Of a stretch of DNA of 64,000 bases, positions 62,489 to 64,000 are shown one piece after another. This DNA comes from Xylanibacter ruminicola (lineage in GTDB: Bacteria > Bacteroidota > Bacteroidia > Bacteroidales > Bacteroidaceae). The first letter of the stretch is position 1. The number at the start of each line of letters is the position of its first letter. Where the stretch lies: assembly GCA_015060625.1 (NCBI GenBank), contig SUYC01000001.1:124001-188000 (forward strand), written 5' to 3'. The position numbers were made by a program, and so were the translations under genes. The notes beneath the pieces are model-generated. The model was given only the letters and a program-made list of their open reading frames with translations. It was not told the origin of the DNA and made no database searches.

Positions 62489-64000
62489 ATGTCAGATAAG
62501 ATTAAACCAAGCGAAGTTTCCCAGGTGCTGCTTGATCAGCTCAAGGGAATCTCGGATGCCGAGAAGTTCGACGAGGTAGGTACTGTACTCACCGTCAGCG
62601 ATGGTGTGGCACGTATCTACGGACTGCGCAACGCCGAGGCTAACGAGCTGCTGGAGTTTGAGAACGGTACTATGGCTATCGTGATGAACCTGGAGGAGGA
62701 CAACGTAGGTTGTGTGCTCTTGGGCTCTACCTCAGGCATCAAGGAAGGCATGGTAGTGAAGCGTACCAAACGTATCGCTTCTATCCGTGTAAACGACAAC
62801 ATGCTCGGTCGCGTTATCAATCCGCTGGGTCAGGCTATCGACGGTAAGGGTGATATCGATCTCACTGAGGCTTTCGAGATGCCTCTGGATCGTAAGGCCC
62901 CTGGTGTTATCTACCGCCAGCCCGTTAAGGAGCCTCTGCAGACTGGATTGAAGGCCATCGACTCGATGATTCCTATCGGTCGTGGACAGCGTGAGTTGAT
63001 CATCGGCGACCGTCAGACAGGTAAAACTGCCATCGCCGTTGATACCATCATCAATCAGAAGAGTTTCTACGAGGCTGGTAAGCCCGTGTATTGTATTTAT
63101 GTAGCTATCGGTCAGAAGGCCAGTACCGTTGCAGCCCTCGTTTCTACACTGCAGGAGCACGGCGCTATGCCTTATACCATCGTGGTAGCCGCTACAGCTG
63201 CCGATCCTGCCGCTATGCAGTACTATGCACCATTTGCAGGTGCCGCTATCGGTGAGTACTTCCGCGATCGTGGTCTGCCAGCCCTGGTAGTTTACGACGA
63301 TCTGTCGAAGCAGGCTGTGGCCTATCGTGAGGTATCGCTGATTCTGCGTCGTCCTTCAGGACGTGAGGCTTATCCCGGTGACGTGTTCTATCTGCACTCT
63401 CGTCTTTTGGAGCGTGCCGCTAAGATGAACGAACAGCAGGAGGTAGCCGAGCAGATGAACGACCTGCCAGAGTGCATGAAGGGCCATGTAAAGGGTGGTG
63501 GTTCGCTTACCGCTCTGCCTATCATCGAGACTCAGGCCGGCGACGTATCGGCTTACATCCCAACTAACGTAATTTCGATTACCGACGGACAGATCTTCCT
63601 CGAGAGCGACCTCTTTAACCAAGGTTTCCGTCCTGCCATCAACGTAGGTATTTCGGTATCTCGTGTGGGTGGTTCGGCTCAGATCAAGAGTATGAAGAAG
63701 GTGGCTGGTACCTTGAAGATCGACCAGGCTCAGTATCGTGAGCTCGAGGCCTTCTCTAAGTTCTCGAGTGATATGGATGCCGTAACAGCGATGACACTGG
63801 ATCGTGGACGTAAGAACAACCAGTTGTTGATTCAGCCACAGTACAGCCCAATGCCAGTAGGCGAGCAGATTGCCATCTTGTATTGCGGCGTACATGGACT
63901 GATGCGTGAAGTGCCCATCGCTAAGGTGCGCGAGTGCCAGACATCGTTCCTCGATAAGCTGCGCTCGGCTCATCCCGAAGTGATTGAGACACTGGCCAGT
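62489..64000 (+). CDS. atpA: ATP synthase F1 subunit alpha, partial (3' end outside window)
   Basis: An open frame from ATG at 62489 ([18 protein letters not shown]) gives 504 codons to the window edge. The nucleotide-binding P-loop GDRQTGKT is at 173-180. [17 protein letters not shown] and the alpha signature region [17 protein letters not shown] follow. The noncatalytic alpha subunit alternates with beta in F1. The family is near 525 residues here, so about 20 are missing; gamma (atpG) would be next. Confidence 0.97.
   Translation, partial: MSDKIKPSEVSQVLLDQLKGISDAEKFDEVGTVLTVSDGVARIYGLRNAEANELLEFENGTMAIVMNLEEDNVGCVLLGSTSGIKEGMVVKRTKRIASIRVNDNMLGRVINPLGQAIDGKGDIDLTEAFEMPLDRKAPGVIYRQPVKEPLQTGLKAIDSMIPIGRGQRELIIGDRQTGKTAIAVDTIINQKSFYEAGKPVYCIYVAIGQKASTVAALVSTLQEHGAMPYTIVVAATAADPAAMQYYAPFAGAAIGEYFRDRGLPALVVYDDLSKQAVAYREVSLILRRPSGREAYPGDVFYLHSRLLERAAKMNEQQEVAEQMNDLPECMKGHVKGGGSLTALPIIETQAGDVSAYIPTNVISITDGQIFLESDLFNQGFRPAINVGISVSRVGGSAQIKSMKKVAGTLKIDQAQYRELEAFSKFSSDMDAVTAMTLDRGRKNNQLLIQPQYSPMPVGEQIAILYCGVHGLMREVPIAKVRECQTSFLDKLRSAHPEVIETLAS

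Overview
The window comes from a Bacteroidales genome, most likely Prevotella or a close relative. The evidence is the Bacteroidetes promoter form (TTTG, 19-21 bp, then TAnnTTTG) upstream of many genes, the F-type ATPase gene order atpD-C-(I-like)-B-E-F-H-A, a smalltalk/HU pair, a BT4734-type PrimPol-helicase, a C10 protease with a GIY-type C-terminal tail, and DUF4301 and DUF4842/LruC-like proteins. No species can be named from sequence reading alone.

Layout. 1-8.5 kb: the 5' 1,090 codons of pyruvate:ferredoxin oxidoreductase, a DUF4143-type ATPase divergent from an unassigned ATP-grasp-like gene, and an operon for methylmalonyl-CoA/propionyl-CoA metabolism (mce, carboxyltransferase, a 49-residue small protein, biotin carrier). 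8.5-16 kb: an LruC-like lipoprotein and a TonB-dependent receptor, divergent from a secreted C10 cysteine protease. 16-19.3 kb: NfeD, SPFH protein, dapA and an AraC regulator in tandem. 19.3-20.4 kb: two identical tRNA-Arg(ACG) genes and an unusual short sigma-70 factor. 20.4-29.3 kb: htpG, rpsA, gdhA, maeB (all minus strand) and a TetR-type regulator.

29.4-44.5 kb is the accessory region. Smalltalk and HU genes face left. A 37-nt perfect palindrome inside a larger inverted repeat separates them from a right-facing AT-rich pair (DUF4268 nuclease-like protein plus a two-TM protein) and a type III restriction-modification system. Then comes a phage- or plasmid-like replication module: unknown gene, eight 10-bp iteron-like repeats, unknown gene, Rha-type antirepressor, three small genes including an SSB-like DUF3127 protein, PrimPol-helicase, and M15 peptidase. 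No integrase, transposase or structural gene is present in the window. Short palindromic elements recur in this region, and two copies of one 19-mer are read in the same frame inside two unrelated genes.

44.5-57.6 kb returns to chromosomal genes: DUF4301, a RelA-type (p)ppGpp synthetase with a degenerate hydrolase domain, a small lipoprotein, an acyltransferase, a nitroreductase, kdsC, maf, a TerB/DnaJ protein, then a tight four-gene run (solute-binding histidine kinase, NhaD antiporter, pfkA, AAA ATPase). 57.7-64 kb holds the ATP synthase operon, cut within atpA at the right edge. Metabolically the window fits an anaerobic succinate/propionate-forming fermenter: PFOR, malic enzyme, GDH, carboxyltransferase and a rotary ATPase.
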